A program made the translations under genes and the position numbers. DNA of 64,000 nucleotides from Lachnospiraceae bacterium (lineage in GTDB: Bacteria; Bacillota; Clostridia; Lachnospirales; Lachnospiraceae): contig JAAUZE010000008.1 in assembly GCA_014804755.1 (NCBI GenBank), positions 164,109 to 228,108 of the forward strand, in the 5' to 3' direction. Below the pieces are notes generated by a model. That model was not told the origin of the DNA. It searched no databases and saw nothing but the letters and a program-made list of their open reading frames with translations. This document shows, in pieces, positions 52,330 through 61,097 of this stretch (positions are counted from its first letter, which is position 1; each line of letters begins with the position of its first letter).

Positions 52330-53352
52330 ATGAACAAGAATGTGACGATGAAGAACATAGCCGATGCTTTGGGTGTCAGCACCGTTACTGTTTCAAAGGC
52401 GCTGTCGGATAAGGACGGTGTCGGTGAACAGCTCCGTCGGAGCATTAAGCAGAAGGCCGATGAAATGGGCTATTGCCACAGTGTGTCAAAGGCGAAAAGT
52501 GTTTCGGACAATTCCAAATTTAATATCGGGGTGATCGTTGCGAGTAATTATGTAGACCCAGATTCGTACGCGTTCTATCTGAAGGTTTATCATTATATTA
52601 TCCTCGCTTTAACAAAGTGCAATTATTCGGGTATTATGGAGATTGTTACGGATGATATGCGTGAAAAGATGACGATGCCCGTTGTTGCGGCGGAGCGCAA
52701 GGTGGACGGCATCATCATTTTGGGACAGTTCTCGACCGCTTATGTGCAGAAGATAAAGGGTACGGGAATCCCGCTTGTTCTTTTGGATTTTTATGACGGG
52801 GAAGTAGAAGCCGACAGTGTGGTCACGGATAATGTATACGGCGCGTACAGACTGACGGAATACTGTATTGATAAAGGACATAAAAAGATTGCGTTCGTCG
52901 GAAGCATTCATGCGACGGCTTCCATACTGGATCGTTATCTCGGCTATTATCGGGCGATGCTGGTCCACGATATCGAACCGAGAGCAGATTATGTGCTGGA
53001 GGACAGGGATGAGAACTGCCTGTTTAAAAGCGAGATCGCGCTGCCGGAGGACATGCCGACCGCTTTTGTATGTAATTGTGACGAGCTTGCCTATCTTCTG
53101 ATAGAGCAACTTCGGAACAAAGGACTGCGTGTGCCGGAGGATGTGTCCGTTGTCGGCTTCGATAACTATACGTTTATCGGTCATCTTACTTATCAAAAGC
53201 TGACAACGGTTGCGGTCAATGTGGAGGTGATGGCGGACGAAGCGGTTTCCCTGCTGATCCGACAGATCGAGGGCGGCGCGCCGTCCAATGTCAGAAAGGT
53301 CATCGACGGAACGCTCTTAATCAGAGATTCCGTGAAGGATATTAGAAAATGA
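52330..53352 (+). CDS. LacI-family transcriptional regulator
   Basis: A 340-residue regulator with the LacI headpiece TMKNIADALGVSTVTVSKAL at about residues 6-25 and a periplasmic-binding-protein-like sensor domain (NIGVIVASNYVDPDS; VDGIIILGQFST; ISVVGFDNYTF-type VVGFDNYTFIGHLT near 275). It is the only carbohydrate regulator in the mannan locus and is the likely controller of it, answering to an imported or processed manno-oligosaccharide. The start ATG 52330 has only GGAGC very close; ATG 52348 is a fallback. Genes upstream end 176 bases before, leaving room for its own promoter. The operator sites are not identified. Confidence 0.88.
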   Translation: MNKNVTMKNIADALGVSTVTVSKALSDKDGVGEQLRRSIKQKADEMGYCHSVSKAKSVSDNSKFNIGVIVASNYVDPDSYAFYLKVYHYIILALTKCNYSGIMEIVTDDMREKMTMPVVAAERKVDGIIILGQFSTAYVQKIKGTGIPLVLLDFYDGEVEADSVVTDNVYGAYRLTEYCIDKGHKKIAFVGSIHATASILDRYLGYYRAMLVHDIEPRADYVLEDRDENCLFKSEIALPEDMPTAFVCNCDELAYLLIEQLRNKGLRVPEDVSVVGFDNYTFIGHLTYQKLTTVAVNVEVMADEAVSLLIRQIEGGAPSNVRKVIDGTLLIRDSVKDIRK

Positions 53353-53391
53353 GCGCAAAGGCGCATCAAAAAAAGGAAAAGGAGAACTAGT

Positions 53392-54417
53392 ATGAGCGAA
53401 GTAAAAATGTTGAATTGCCCGGAGGTTCAAAATGTGCCTTGGCAGGAGAAACCGGAAGGGATCGTTGGGGCGCCGATCTGGAGATATACGGAGAATCCGA
53501 TCATCGGCAGAAATCCGGTGGAGAATGTAGCGCGGATTTTTAACAGTGCGGTTATGCCCTATGGGGATGAATTTATCGGTGTGTTCCGCGGCGAGCAGAC
53601 AAACGGCATTCCTTACATCTATCTCGGACACAGCAAGGATGCGATCCATTGGGAATTTGATAAGGAGAAGATCCCGTTCAAGGATGAGAACGGCAACGAT
53701 TTCATGCCGATCTATGCATACGATCCCCGTCTGGTGAAAGTGGAGGATACCTATTACATCATTTGGTGTCAGGATTTCTACGGTGCTTCCATCGGCATGG
53801 CAAAGACAACCGATTTTAAGACCTTTACGAGACTGGAAAATCCGTTCATTCCGTTTAACAGAAACGCAGTGCTGTTTCCGAGAAAGATAAACGGAAAGTA
53901 TATGCTGTTAAGCCGTCCTTCCGACAGCGGACATACGCCGTTCGGCGACATTTTCCTGAGTGAGAGCCCGGATATGGTATACTGGGGCAGACATCGCCAT
54001 GTAATGGGACGCAGCAGCGAGTGGTGGGAGTCCGTGAAGATCGGCGGCGGCGCCGCTCCGATCGAGACGACCGAGGGATGGCTGTTATTCTATCACGGCG
54101 TATCCGGAACCTGCAACGGTTTTGTATATTCCATCGGCGGCGCGATCCTTGATATTGATAATCCGTCCAAGGTGCTTTACAGATGCGAGAATTTCCTGCT
54201 GACACCGGAGGAGTGGTATGAGGAGAGAGGCTTTGTTCCGAATGTCTGCTTCCCTTGTGCAACGATTCATGATCCGGTATCCGGCAAGATCGCGCTGTAT
54301 TACGGATGCGCAGACAGCTATGTTGGGCTGGCATTTACAAAATTGGATGAGATTGTAGATTACATTAAGACACACAGCCATGTAACGGACAACGATACCG
54401 AGATTGGTATCCGCTAA
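53392..54417 (+). CDS. GH130 beta-1,4-mannooligosaccharide phosphorylase
   Basis: A 341-residue propeller enzyme of GH130 subfamily 2. It phosphorolyses the non-reducing end of beta-1,4-manno-oligosaccharides, releasing mannose 1-phosphate. The catalytic Asp111 lies in YAYDPRLVKVED; NRNAVLFPRKINGKY and the GHTPFGDIF segment are characteristic. It differs from the mannosyl-glucose phosphorylase at 32153-33325, and together they give a stepwise phosphorolytic route. AAGGAG precedes the ATG. It lies directly after the LacI gene and ends in a strong terminator. Confidence 0.93.
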   Translation: MSEVKMLNCPEVQNVPWQEKPEGIVGAPIWRYTENPIIGRNPVENVARIFNSAVMPYGDEFIGVFRGEQTNGIPYIYLGHSKDAIHWEFDKEKIPFKDENGNDFMPIYAYDPRLVKVEDTYYIIWCQDFYGASIGMAKTTDFKTFTRLENPFIPFNRNAVLFPRKINGKYMLLSRPSDSGHTPFGDIFLSESPDMVYWGRHRHVMGRSSEWWESVKIGGGAAPIETTEGWLLFYHGVSGTCNGFVYSIGGAILDIDNPSKVLYRCENFLLTPEEWYEERGFVPNVCFPCATIHDPVSGKIALYYGCADSYVGLAFTKLDEIVDYIKTHSHVTDNDTEIGIR

Positions 54418-54436
54418 GACGGTGACATCGTGAGAT

Positions 54437-54475
54437 ACAAAAGAACAGGAGAGTCAGCTTCTCCTGTTCTTTTGT
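54437..54475 (+). terminator. Terminator after the GH130 subfamily 2 gene
   Basis: ACAAAAGAACAGGAGA (54437-54452) pairs perfectly with TCTCCTGTTCTTTTGT (54460-54475) around GTCAGCT. Confidence 0.9.
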
Positions 54476-54615
54476 GTAATAATATGGTATAATTTTCGCA
54501 AAGGGCAGAGTCAGGCAGACAAGGAAAAACAATCGTTTTTCCGGAGCGCTGCCCGAAGAGAACGATAGCGTGAGTTAACTATTTTAAAATAAGCAAATAA
54601 ATAAGGAGATACAAT

Positions 54616-55731
54616 ATGGCTTATCAGATTCAGACCGAAAAAGGTTTGGTAAACAGAGGAAACTGGTACCGGCTCAAGGAGTGCATGCGGCGCGCCGAGG
54701 GCGGTGACCGCATCACGATCGGCTTTTTGGGCGGTTCCATCACACAGGGAGCTGTCGCTGAAACGCACACGACCTGCTATGCGTATCTTGTATTTGACTG
54801 GTGGGTAAAAAAATTCCCGAAAACCGCGTTTACTTATGTCAATGCCGGAATCGGGGGAACCACCTCCCAGTTTGGCGCGGCAAGGGTGCAGAGCGACCTT
54901 CTTAACAGCCGGCCGGACGTCGTGTTTGTGGAGTTTTCGGTCAATGATGAAAATAATGACTTTTTCAAAGAGACCTATGAGGGGCTTGTCAGAAAGATTT
55001 ATGACGCGCCGCTAAAACCGGCGGTCACGCTCATTCATAATGTCATGTATGATCATGGAAAAACGGCGCAGGAAATCCATCAGGCGGTCGGAACGTATTA
55101 TGATCTCCCCTGTGTGGCAATGAAGCCGGTCATTTATGCGGAGGTTGAGGCGGGCAGAATCCCGAACCGTGATATTACGCCCGATGACCTGCATCCGAAT
55201 ACGGCGGGACATGCGCTGGTCGCGTCGGTGATCATTGCATATTTGGAGAAAGTCTATGCGGAGCTGTCCAAAGAGGAAGCGCAGCCGAAAGCAATGCCCG
55301 CGCCGCTGACGGACAATCACTATCAGAACAGTGTGCGTCTGCAGAACAATAACGCGTCGCCCGTCTTGGATGGCTGGACGGCGGATCTGACGCCGCAGCG
55401 TCTGGTTCTGGAAGGGTTTCGTAATGGATGGACGGCAGGAAAACAGGGGGCAAAGATCACGTTTGGGGCAGAGGGAAGCGAGATTGCGGTGCAGTACCGA
55501 AAGACGATCACGCAGCCGGCTCCGATTGCAAAGGCGGTCGTGGACGGAGATGAGGATAATGCAGTGATCCTGGATGCCAATTTTGACGAGACATGGGGAG
55601 ACTGCCTTTTTATGCAGAATCTTCTCGTGCATGGGGAGAACCGGAAGCATACCGTGGAGATCACGCTGACGCAGGCGCATGAGGATGACGCGTCCTTGTT
55701 TTACTTAATATCGTTGATCGTATCGCACTAA
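54616..55731 (+). CDS. SGNH carbohydrate esterase, CE17-like acetylmannan esterase
   Basis: A 371-residue cytoplasmic esterase. The SGNH blocks are visible: GGSITQG with Ser41, NAGIGGTTSQFG, EFSVNDENND, and DDLHPN with Asp190 and His193. A C-terminal beta-sandwich (about 240-370) follows, the two-domain layout of the Roseburia CE17 enzyme that removes 2-O-acetyl groups from manno-oligosaccharides and uses its CBM35-type domain as lid. No signal peptide, so it would deacetylate imported oligosaccharides. AAGGAG precedes the ATG. The assignment to CE17 rests on layout and locus; another SGNH specificity is possible. Confidence 0.82.
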   Translation: MAYQIQTEKGLVNRGNWYRLKECMRRAEGGDRITIGFLGGSITQGAVAETHTTCYAYLVFDWWVKKFPKTAFTYVNAGIGGTTSQFGAARVQSDLLNSRPDVVFVEFSVNDENNDFFKETYEGLVRKIYDAPLKPAVTLIHNVMYDHGKTAQEIHQAVGTYYDLPCVAMKPVIYAEVEAGRIPNRDITPDDLHPNTAGHALVASVIIAYLEKVYAELSKEEAQPKAMPAPLTDNHYQNSVRLQNNNASPVLDGWTADLTPQRLVLEGFRNGWTAGKQGAKITFGAEGSEIAVQYRKTITQPAPIAKAVVDGDEDNAVILDANFDETWGDCLFMQNLLVHGENRKHTVEITLTQAHEDDASLFYLISLIVSH

Positions 55732-55732
55732 A

Positions 55733-55759
55733 AAAGATCGGCGCTTTGCGCCGATCTTT
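55733..55759 (+). terminator. Terminator after the esterase gene
   Basis: AAAGATCGGCGC (55733-55744) pairs perfectly with GCGCCGATCTTT (55748-55759) around TTT, starting two bases after the stop codon. Confidence 0.88.
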
Positions 55760-55830
55760 CAAAGAAATTCCTGCGGCATTTCTTTCGGGGTTGAAGAAAT
55801 TTAAAATGCTGATGTGAGAAAGAGGTTACC

Positions 55831-58152
55831 ATGTTTCGTGAAGATTTTGTCTGGGGCGTAGCGGCAAGCGCGTACCAGATCGAGGGAAAAGAGCCGGGGG
55901 ACGGTATCGGAAAAGGCATATGGGATATCTATGCCGATGAGGGAAAAATTTACGGCGGACACCGCGCGGAGATCGCGTGCGATCATATGCACCGCTATGA
56001 GGATGATTTTGCGATCATGGGAGCGCTCGGTATTAAGGCGTATCGATTTTCGGTCAATTGGTGCCGGATTCTGCCGGAGGGAACAGGAAAAGTCAATGAA
56101 AAGGGCGTTCTTTTTTATCGCAATCTGATCAAGAGCATGCTGAAAAACGGCGTGACACCGTATCTGACACTCTATCACTGGGAGTTGCCGCAGGCGCTCC
56201 AGAATCAGGGCGGCTGGCTGAATGAGAAGTCGATCGAATGGTTCGGCGAGTATGCGCGGGTCATTGCGGAGCGCTTTTCCGATTTGGTCGAGCATTTCAT
56301 TACGCTCAACGAGCCGCAATGCTTTGTCGGACTTGCCCATCTGCGGGGCGTGCAGGCACCCGGACTAAAGATGTCCTACACAGAGACCTTTCAGATTGCG
56401 CACAACGCGCTGCGCGCACACGGGCAGGCGGTCATCAATCTGCGAAAATACGCGTGCCGCCCGATCAAGGTCAGTATTTCTTTGACATGCGGTGTGGCGA
56501 TTCCGAAGACGGACGCGCCCGCGGATATCGAGGCGGCGCGGAAGGTCTATTTCGGTTTTTATAATGATATGGACAATTGGGCATGGAATATGGGCTGGTT
56601 TTCGGATGCGGTCTTTCTTGGGAAATACCCCGAGGAGGGGGTTCGAAAATTTGAGAAATGGCTGCCGGAGATTACGAAAGAGGATATGGAGCTGATCTCA
56701 CAGCCGCTCGATTTCATGGGAACAAATATTTATAACGGATATTATATCAAAGCGGGAGAGAATGGTGAGCCGCAGTTTCTCGACTATGAATATGGCTCCC
56801 CGCAGACGGGAACGGGCTGGCCGATGACGCCGGAATGCATTTACTGGGGGCTGCGTTTTGCCTATGAGCGTTATCATCTGCCGATTCATGTAACGGAGAA
56901 CGGCGTCTGCTATCGGGATATTGTATCTCCGGACGGACGTGTGCATGATACAAACCGCAGTACGTTTTTGGATGCGTATTTGTCCGAGGTGCAAAGAGCG
57001 GCGGACGAGGGCGTGGATGTCAGAGGTTATTTTTTATGGACGTTTTTGGATAACTTTGAGTGGTCGGAAGGCTACAAAGACCGGTTCGGCATCATTTATG
57101 TGGATTATGCGACGCAAAAGCGGACGGCTAAGGATTCCGCATACTGGTATGCCGAGACGATCAGAACAAATGGAGGGAATTTGAGTATGAATCAGGAAGT
57201 AAAACCGATCTTATTTTTGAATCCGGTATTCAAGCAGATGATCTGGGGGGGAAACCGCCTTGGGACGGACTGGGGGTATCCGATCCCCGGCGACGATACG
57301 GGCGAGTGCTGGGCTGTCAGCGCGCATCCGAACGGGGACTGCGTCGTGCGCGAGGGCGTATATGCAGGCAGGACGCTGTCCGAGCTTTGGGAGAAGGAGC
57401 CCGCGCTGTTCGGAAATACCGGGCTGGATCGTTTTCCGCTTCTCATCAAGATCATTGACGCGAAATCGGATTTGAGCATTCAGGTACATCCCGATGACAC
57501 GTATGCAAAAAAGAATGAGAACGGCTCTCTCGGAAAAACCGAATGCTGGTACATCTTGGACTGCCCCGAGGATGCGGCGCTCGTGATCGGACACAACGCG
57601 TCCTCCAAAGAAGAGCTTCGTGATATGATCGAAGAAAAGCGCTGGGGAGAATTGATCCGCGAGATTCCCGTGAAAAAAGGAGATTTCATTCAGATCGATC
57701 CCGGAACGGTGCATGCGATCAAGGGCGGGCTGATGATTTTAGAAACGCAGCAGAACAGCGATATTACTTATCGTGTCTACGATTATGACCGCTTGAGTAA
57801 CGGGAAGCCGCGCGAGCTTCATATTGAAAAAAGCATTGACGTCATCACCGTACCTGCAAAACCGGTGGAGGAGAGCGTCATGACGCCCGCGGGACTTCCG
57901 GAAAATCAGATGAATCCGCTGATCGTATGTGATTATTATAAAGTATGGAAGCTGGATGTGACTGCGCCCGTGAATTTTTCGCAGGACGAGCCGTTCCTGA
58001 TCATGAGCGTGATCGAGGGCAGCGGTCTTTTAGACGGGCAGCTGATCAAAAAGGGAGATCATTTCATTCTGCCGTCGGGTTACGGAACGTACAGCATACA
58101 GGGAAAACTGGAGATCATTGCGTCAACAATAAAAAATGATAGCGAAAGTTGA
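55831..58152 (+). CDS. Fusion of GH1 beta-glycosidase and class I mannose-6-phosphate isomerase
   Basis: A 773-residue two-enzyme protein. Residues 1 to about 450 form a complete GH1 enzyme, acid/base Glu161 in TLNEPQ and nucleophile Glu356 in VTENGV, able to remove terminal beta-glucosyl or mannosyl units. From Met453 a complete type I ManA follows (SIQVHPDD, GTVHAIKGG, ETQQNSDITYRVYDYDR), which turns mannose 6-phosphate into fructose 6-phosphate. The join retains GGAGGG nine bases before an in-frame ATG at 57187, so free ManA could also be made. The frame is unbroken in the sequence given. AGAGG precedes the first ATG. Confidence 0.88.
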   Translation: MFREDFVWGVAASAYQIEGKEPGDGIGKGIWDIYADEGKIYGGHRAEIACDHMHRYEDDFAIMGALGIKAYRFSVNWCRILPEGTGKVNEKGVLFYRNLIKSMLKNGVTPYLTLYHWELPQALQNQGGWLNEKSIEWFGEYARVIAERFSDLVEHFITLNEPQCFVGLAHLRGVQAPGLKMSYTETFQIAHNALRAHGQAVINLRKYACRPIKVSISLTCGVAIPKTDAPADIEAARKVYFGFYNDMDNWAWNMGWFSDAVFLGKYPEEGVRKFEKWLPEITKEDMELISQPLDFMGTNIYNGYYIKAGENGEPQFLDYEYGSPQTGTGWPMTPECIYWGLRFAYERYHLPIHVTENGVCYRDIVSPDGRVHDTNRSTFLDAYLSEVQRAADEGVDVRGYFLWTFLDNFEWSEGYKDRFGIIYVDYATQKRTAKDSAYWYAETIRTNGGNLSMNQEVKPILFLNPVFKQMIWGGNRLGTDWGYPIPGDDTGECWAVSAHPNGDCVVREGVYAGRTLSELWEKEPALFGNTGLDRFPLLIKIIDAKSDLSIQVHPDDTYAKKNENGSLGKTECWYILDCPEDAALVIGHNASSKEELRDMIEEKRWGELIREIPVKKGDFIQIDPGTVHAIKGGLMILETQQNSDITYRVYDYDRLSNGKPRELHIEKSIDVITVPAKPVEESVMTPAGLPENQMNPLIVCDYYKVWKLDVTAPVNFSQDEPFLIMSVIEGSGLLDGQLIKKGDHFILPSGYGTYSIQGKLEIIASTIKNDSES

Positions 58153-58163
58153 GACGAATAAAG

Positions 58164-59351
58164 ATGCTTGCAAAAAAATATCAGGAAATGTTATCGGCGA
58201 AATCTGTGATCCGCAGCCTGTCGGAATATGCCACGGAGCGGGGAAAGCAGATCGGTTATGAAAATGTCTTTGATTACAGCTTGGGCAATCCCTCGGTCGA
58301 AGTGCCGCAGTCTTATACGGATACGCTGATCGCCATGCTGCGCGACGAAAATTCGATGGCGCTGCACGGTTACAGCCCAACGCTGACGATTCCTGCCGTC
58401 AGAGAGGCGGTTGCGGTAAACTTAAACCGGCGTTTTGGAATGAATTACCAAAAAGAGCATATCTTTATGGTGAGCGGCGCTGCGGGTGCGATCGCACATG
58501 CGATCCGTCTGGTGACATCGCCGGGAGATGAGGTCGTGACATTTGCTCCTTTTTTCCCGGAATACCATCCGTATGTGGATTTAAGCGGTGCATGCCTGCG
58601 CGTCGTCCCTGCGCATACAGAGGATTTTCAAATTCATTTTGAGGCGTTTGACGCTATCATGAATGAGCGGGTCATGGCAGTGCTCATCAATACGCCGAAT
58701 AATCCTTCGGGCGTGGTCTATTCGGGGGAGACGCTGCAGCGCCTTTCTGCCTATCTGCATGAGAAGCAGGAGGAATACGGACATGAGATTTATCTGATCT
58801 CCGACGAGCCGTACCGGGAAATCGCATTTGACGGCAAAAGCGTTCCCTACCCAGCCAATTATTATGAGAATACGATCACCTGCTATTCGTGGTCAAAATC
58901 CTTATCCGTGCCGGGAGACCGGATCGGTTATGTGGCGGTTCATCCCGCCTGTCCGGATGCAGAGCTGATGATTCAGATGTGCGGGCAGATTTCGCGAGGA
59001 ATCGGCCATAACTGTCCGACAGCAATGGTGCAGCTCGCGGTCGCTGAAAATCTGGACGCCGTGGCGGATCTGTCCGTCTACGAAACCAATCGGAATATAC
59101 TGTATGACGAGCTTGTCTCGCTTGGATTTACCGTTGTGCGCCCTGCGGGAACGTTTTATATTTTCCCGAAAGCGCTTGAAGAGAACGCCGTTTCTTTCTG
59201 CGAAAAAGCAAAGAAGTACGACCTCATTCTTGTGCCGGGGGACAGCTTTGGCTGCCCGGGGTATTTCCGCATGGCATACTGCATCGACACGGAGAAGGTG
59301 GAGCGTTCCCTTGACGCACTCAGACGCTTTGTGCGGGAAGAATATAAATAA
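58164..59351 (+). CDS. PLP-dependent aminotransferase, class I/II
   Basis: A 395-residue fold type I aminotransferase. The Schiff-base lysine is Lys245 in YSWSKSLSVPGDRIGY; NTPNNPSGVVY and SDEPYRE are the conserved Asn and Asp/Tyr blocks, and FRMAYCID near the C-terminus holds the carboxylate-binding Arg. It probably acts on an aromatic or aspartate-type amino acid; relatives in Clostridia are annotated as pyridoxal-dependent aminotransferases of unknown substrate. It begins 12 bases after the GH1-ManA gene with a poor ribosome binding site, and may be carried along with the operon. No link to mannan use is evident. Confidence 0.88.
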   Translation: MLAKKYQEMLSAKSVIRSLSEYATERGKQIGYENVFDYSLGNPSVEVPQSYTDTLIAMLRDENSMALHGYSPTLTIPAVREAVAVNLNRRFGMNYQKEHIFMVSGAAGAIAHAIRLVTSPGDEVVTFAPFFPEYHPYVDLSGACLRVVPAHTEDFQIHFEAFDAIMNERVMAVLINTPNNPSGVVYSGETLQRLSAYLHEKQEEYGHEIYLISDEPYREIAFDGKSVPYPANYYENTITCYSWSKSLSVPGDRIGYVAVHPACPDAELMIQMCGQISRGIGHNCPTAMVQLAVAENLDAVADLSVYETNRNILYDELVSLGFTVVRPAGTFYIFPKALEENAVSFCEKAKKYDLILVPGDSFGCPGYFRMAYCIDTEKVERSLDALRRFVREEYK

Positions 59352-59380
59352 GCGTCAGCAACCCATCGAAAGGAGCGGCT

Positions 59381-60208
59381 ATGCTTGAAATCCTGAAAGC
59401 AATCTTATTCGGTATCGTGGAGGGCATCACGGAGTGGCTTCCCATCAGCAGCACGGGACATATGATCTTATTAAATGAGCTGCTGCCGCTTAAGGTATCC
59501 GATGAATTTTACAGCATGTTCGAGGTGGTGATCCAGCTTGGCGCCATCATGGCGGTGGTCGTGCTTTTTTGGCAGAAAATATGGCCCTTTCAGTGGAAGG
59601 ACAGGACGAAGCCCGTCATAAAAAAAGATATCTTTATCATGTGGTTTCAGATCGTGGCGGCCTGTATTCCTGCGGCGGTTGTCGGACTGCTGTTTGACGA
59701 TGTGTTGGAAAAGTACCTTTATAATTATGTTGTGGTCGCACTCTCGCTCATTGTGTTCGGCGTCGCATTCATCGTAGTGGAAAACCGGAACCGCGGGGTG
59801 CGCCCGGTCGTGACGAGCATGCGGCAGATGACCTATAAGACGGCGCTGATCATCGGAATGTTTCAGCTGATCGCCGCGGTGTTTCCGGGGACGTCCCGTT
59901 CGGGGGCGACCATAGTCGGCGCGCTTATGATCGGCGTGTCAAGAACCGTGGCGGCGGAGTTCACGTTCTTTCTGGCAATTCCGGTGATGCTCGGCGCAAG
60001 CCTGCTAAAGCTTGTGAAGTACGGTTTTGCATTTACGGGGCAGGAGGTATGGATTCTTTTGACCGGAATGCTTGTTGCGTTTGTGGTTTCACTTTTCGTT
60101 CTGAAGTTCCTGATGGACTATATTAAAAAGCATGATTTTAAGGTTTTCGGCTGGTATCGGATCGCGCTTGGCGCGCTGGTGCTGCTTTTCTTCCTGATTT
60201 TCAGGTAA
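59381..60208 (+). CDS. uppP: Undecaprenyl-diphosphatase UppP (BacA)
   Basis: A 275-residue membrane phosphatase that recycles undecaprenyl pyrophosphate to the monophosphate lipid carrier for cell wall synthesis and gives bacitracin tolerance. The two conserved blocks are EGITEWLPISSTGHM near residue 13 and FPGTSRSGATI near 168, and about eight spans are predicted. Length is normal for the family. AAAGGAG precedes the ATG. It follows the aminotransferase gene by 29 bases. Confidence 0.95.
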   Translation: MLEILKAILFGIVEGITEWLPISSTGHMILLNELLPLKVSDEFYSMFEVVIQLGAIMAVVVLFWQKIWPFQWKDRTKPVIKKDIFIMWFQIVAACIPAAVVGLLFDDVLEKYLYNYVVVALSLIVFGVAFIVVENRNRGVRPVVTSMRQMTYKTALIIGMFQLIAAVFPGTSRSGATIVGALMIGVSRTVAAEFTFFLAIPVMLGASLLKLVKYGFAFTGQEVWILLTGMLVAFVVSLFVLKFLMDYIKKHDFKVFGWYRIALGALVLLFFLIFR

Positions 60209-60298
60209 GTTTTATGCAAATTCTTTGTGCATAATTATGAAAAATCTGGAAAAACTAAGGCCAAAAATATACAAACACACGAAAGTTGCGTACTTTGT

Positions 60299-60327
60299 TT
60301 GACTTTTTGCTTCATATGCGATACAGT
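60299..60327 (+). promoter_or_regulatory. Promoter of the DUF6465 gene
   Basis: TTGACT (60299-60304) and TACAGT (60322-60327) at a 17-base spacing, about 105 bases before the start codon at 60438. Confidence 0.65.
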
Positions 60328-60437
60328 GCAATTGTATGAATTATAGCAAATGCTTTGTTACCAGCGTGAAACGTTCGGCAATGAGGTAGCAAGTTAGAAA
60401 AGATAAGGAAGCACAGTGCATGTGTAAAGGAGGAAGT

Positions 60438-60857
60438 ATGGCTGAGACAAAGAAGCCTGTCACTGAAAAGGCGGCAGAAAAGGATGTAGTTGTAAAGGCA
60501 GAGGCAGCAGCACCCGCAGCAGTAAAGGATGAGGCACCTGTTGTAAAGAAGAAACCGGGACGGAAGCCGGGTTCTAAGACGAAGAAGACAACAGAGAAGA
60601 AAGCTCCTGCAGCAAAGAAGGTGGCAGCGGAGAAGAAGGAGACCGTAAAGAGAAGAGCAAAGAACACCATCACGTTAGAGGTTGACGGACGTTCTCTTAC
60701 GGAAGATTCTCTGGTTCAGAGCGCAAAGGATGTCTGGGTATATGATCTCGGCAGAGATATTAAGGACTTTAAGTCCGTAGAGCTCTATGTAAAGCCGGCT
60801 GACATGGCAGTTTATTATGTTATCAACGGCGATGTAACAGGCAGCTTTGGTCTGTAA
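60438..60857 (+). CDS. DUF6465 protein with lysine/alanine-rich, AT-hook-like N-terminus
   Basis: A 139-residue protein in two parts. The first 75 residues are almost only Lys, Ala, Glu, Pro and Thr and include KKPGRKPGSKTKK, an AT-hook-like GRKPG core, resembling histone H1- or HU-type tails. The rest (NTITLEVDGRSLTEDSLVQS to INGDVTGSFGL) is the compact DUF6465 domain found in Lachnospiraceae. AAAGGAGG lies before the ATG. It has its own promoter and terminator. A nucleoid-associated or nucleic-acid-binding role is inferred only from composition. Confidence 0.75.
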   Translation: MAETKKPVTEKAAEKDVVVKAEAAAPAAVKDEAPVVKKKPGRKPGSKTKKTTEKKAPAAKKVAAEKKETVKRRAKNTITLEVDGRSLTEDSLVQSAKDVWVYDLGRDIKDFKSVELYVKPADMAVYYVINGDVTGSFGL

Positions 60858-60928
60858 GAGAGCGCGGGGGAATCCGTTCAAAAAGCGAATGTGATTCGGC
60901 ACATTTTATAAAACAAAGGAATCAAATC

Positions 60929-60968
60929 AATACACCGTGATACCGGCTGGCATCGGCGGTGTATTTTT
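60929..60968 (+). terminator. Terminator of the DUF6465 gene
   Basis: AATACACCG (60929-60937) pairs with CGGTGTATT (60957-60965), with a small inner stem CCGgctggcatCGG, followed by a T tract. Confidence 0.88.
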
Positions 60969-61004
60969 TTATGTATTTTTTATTATTATTTTTTCAAAAA
61001 TGAG

Positions 61005-61033
61005 TTGACAATATAAAGGGTAAGTGATAACTT
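61005..61033 (+). promoter_or_regulatory. Promoter of the hrcA-grpE-dnaK operon
   Basis: TTGACA (61005-61010) with TAACTT (61028-61033) 17 bases downstream. The CIRCE operator begins 14 bases after the -10 box, overlapping the expected transcript start. Confidence 0.75.
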
Positions 61034-61046
61034 ATGTATGAAGATA

Positions 61047-61073
61047 TTAGCACTCTATCGAAATGAGTGCTAA
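61047..61073 (+). promoter_or_regulatory. CIRCE operator (HrcA binding site)
   Basis: TTAGCACTC-N9-GAGTGCTAA, a perfect CIRCE inverted repeat. HrcA bound here represses the operon until heat shock draws GroEL away from HrcA. Confidence 0.98.
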
Positions 61074-61097
61074 CAGGACAAGGGAAGGTGATTACGG

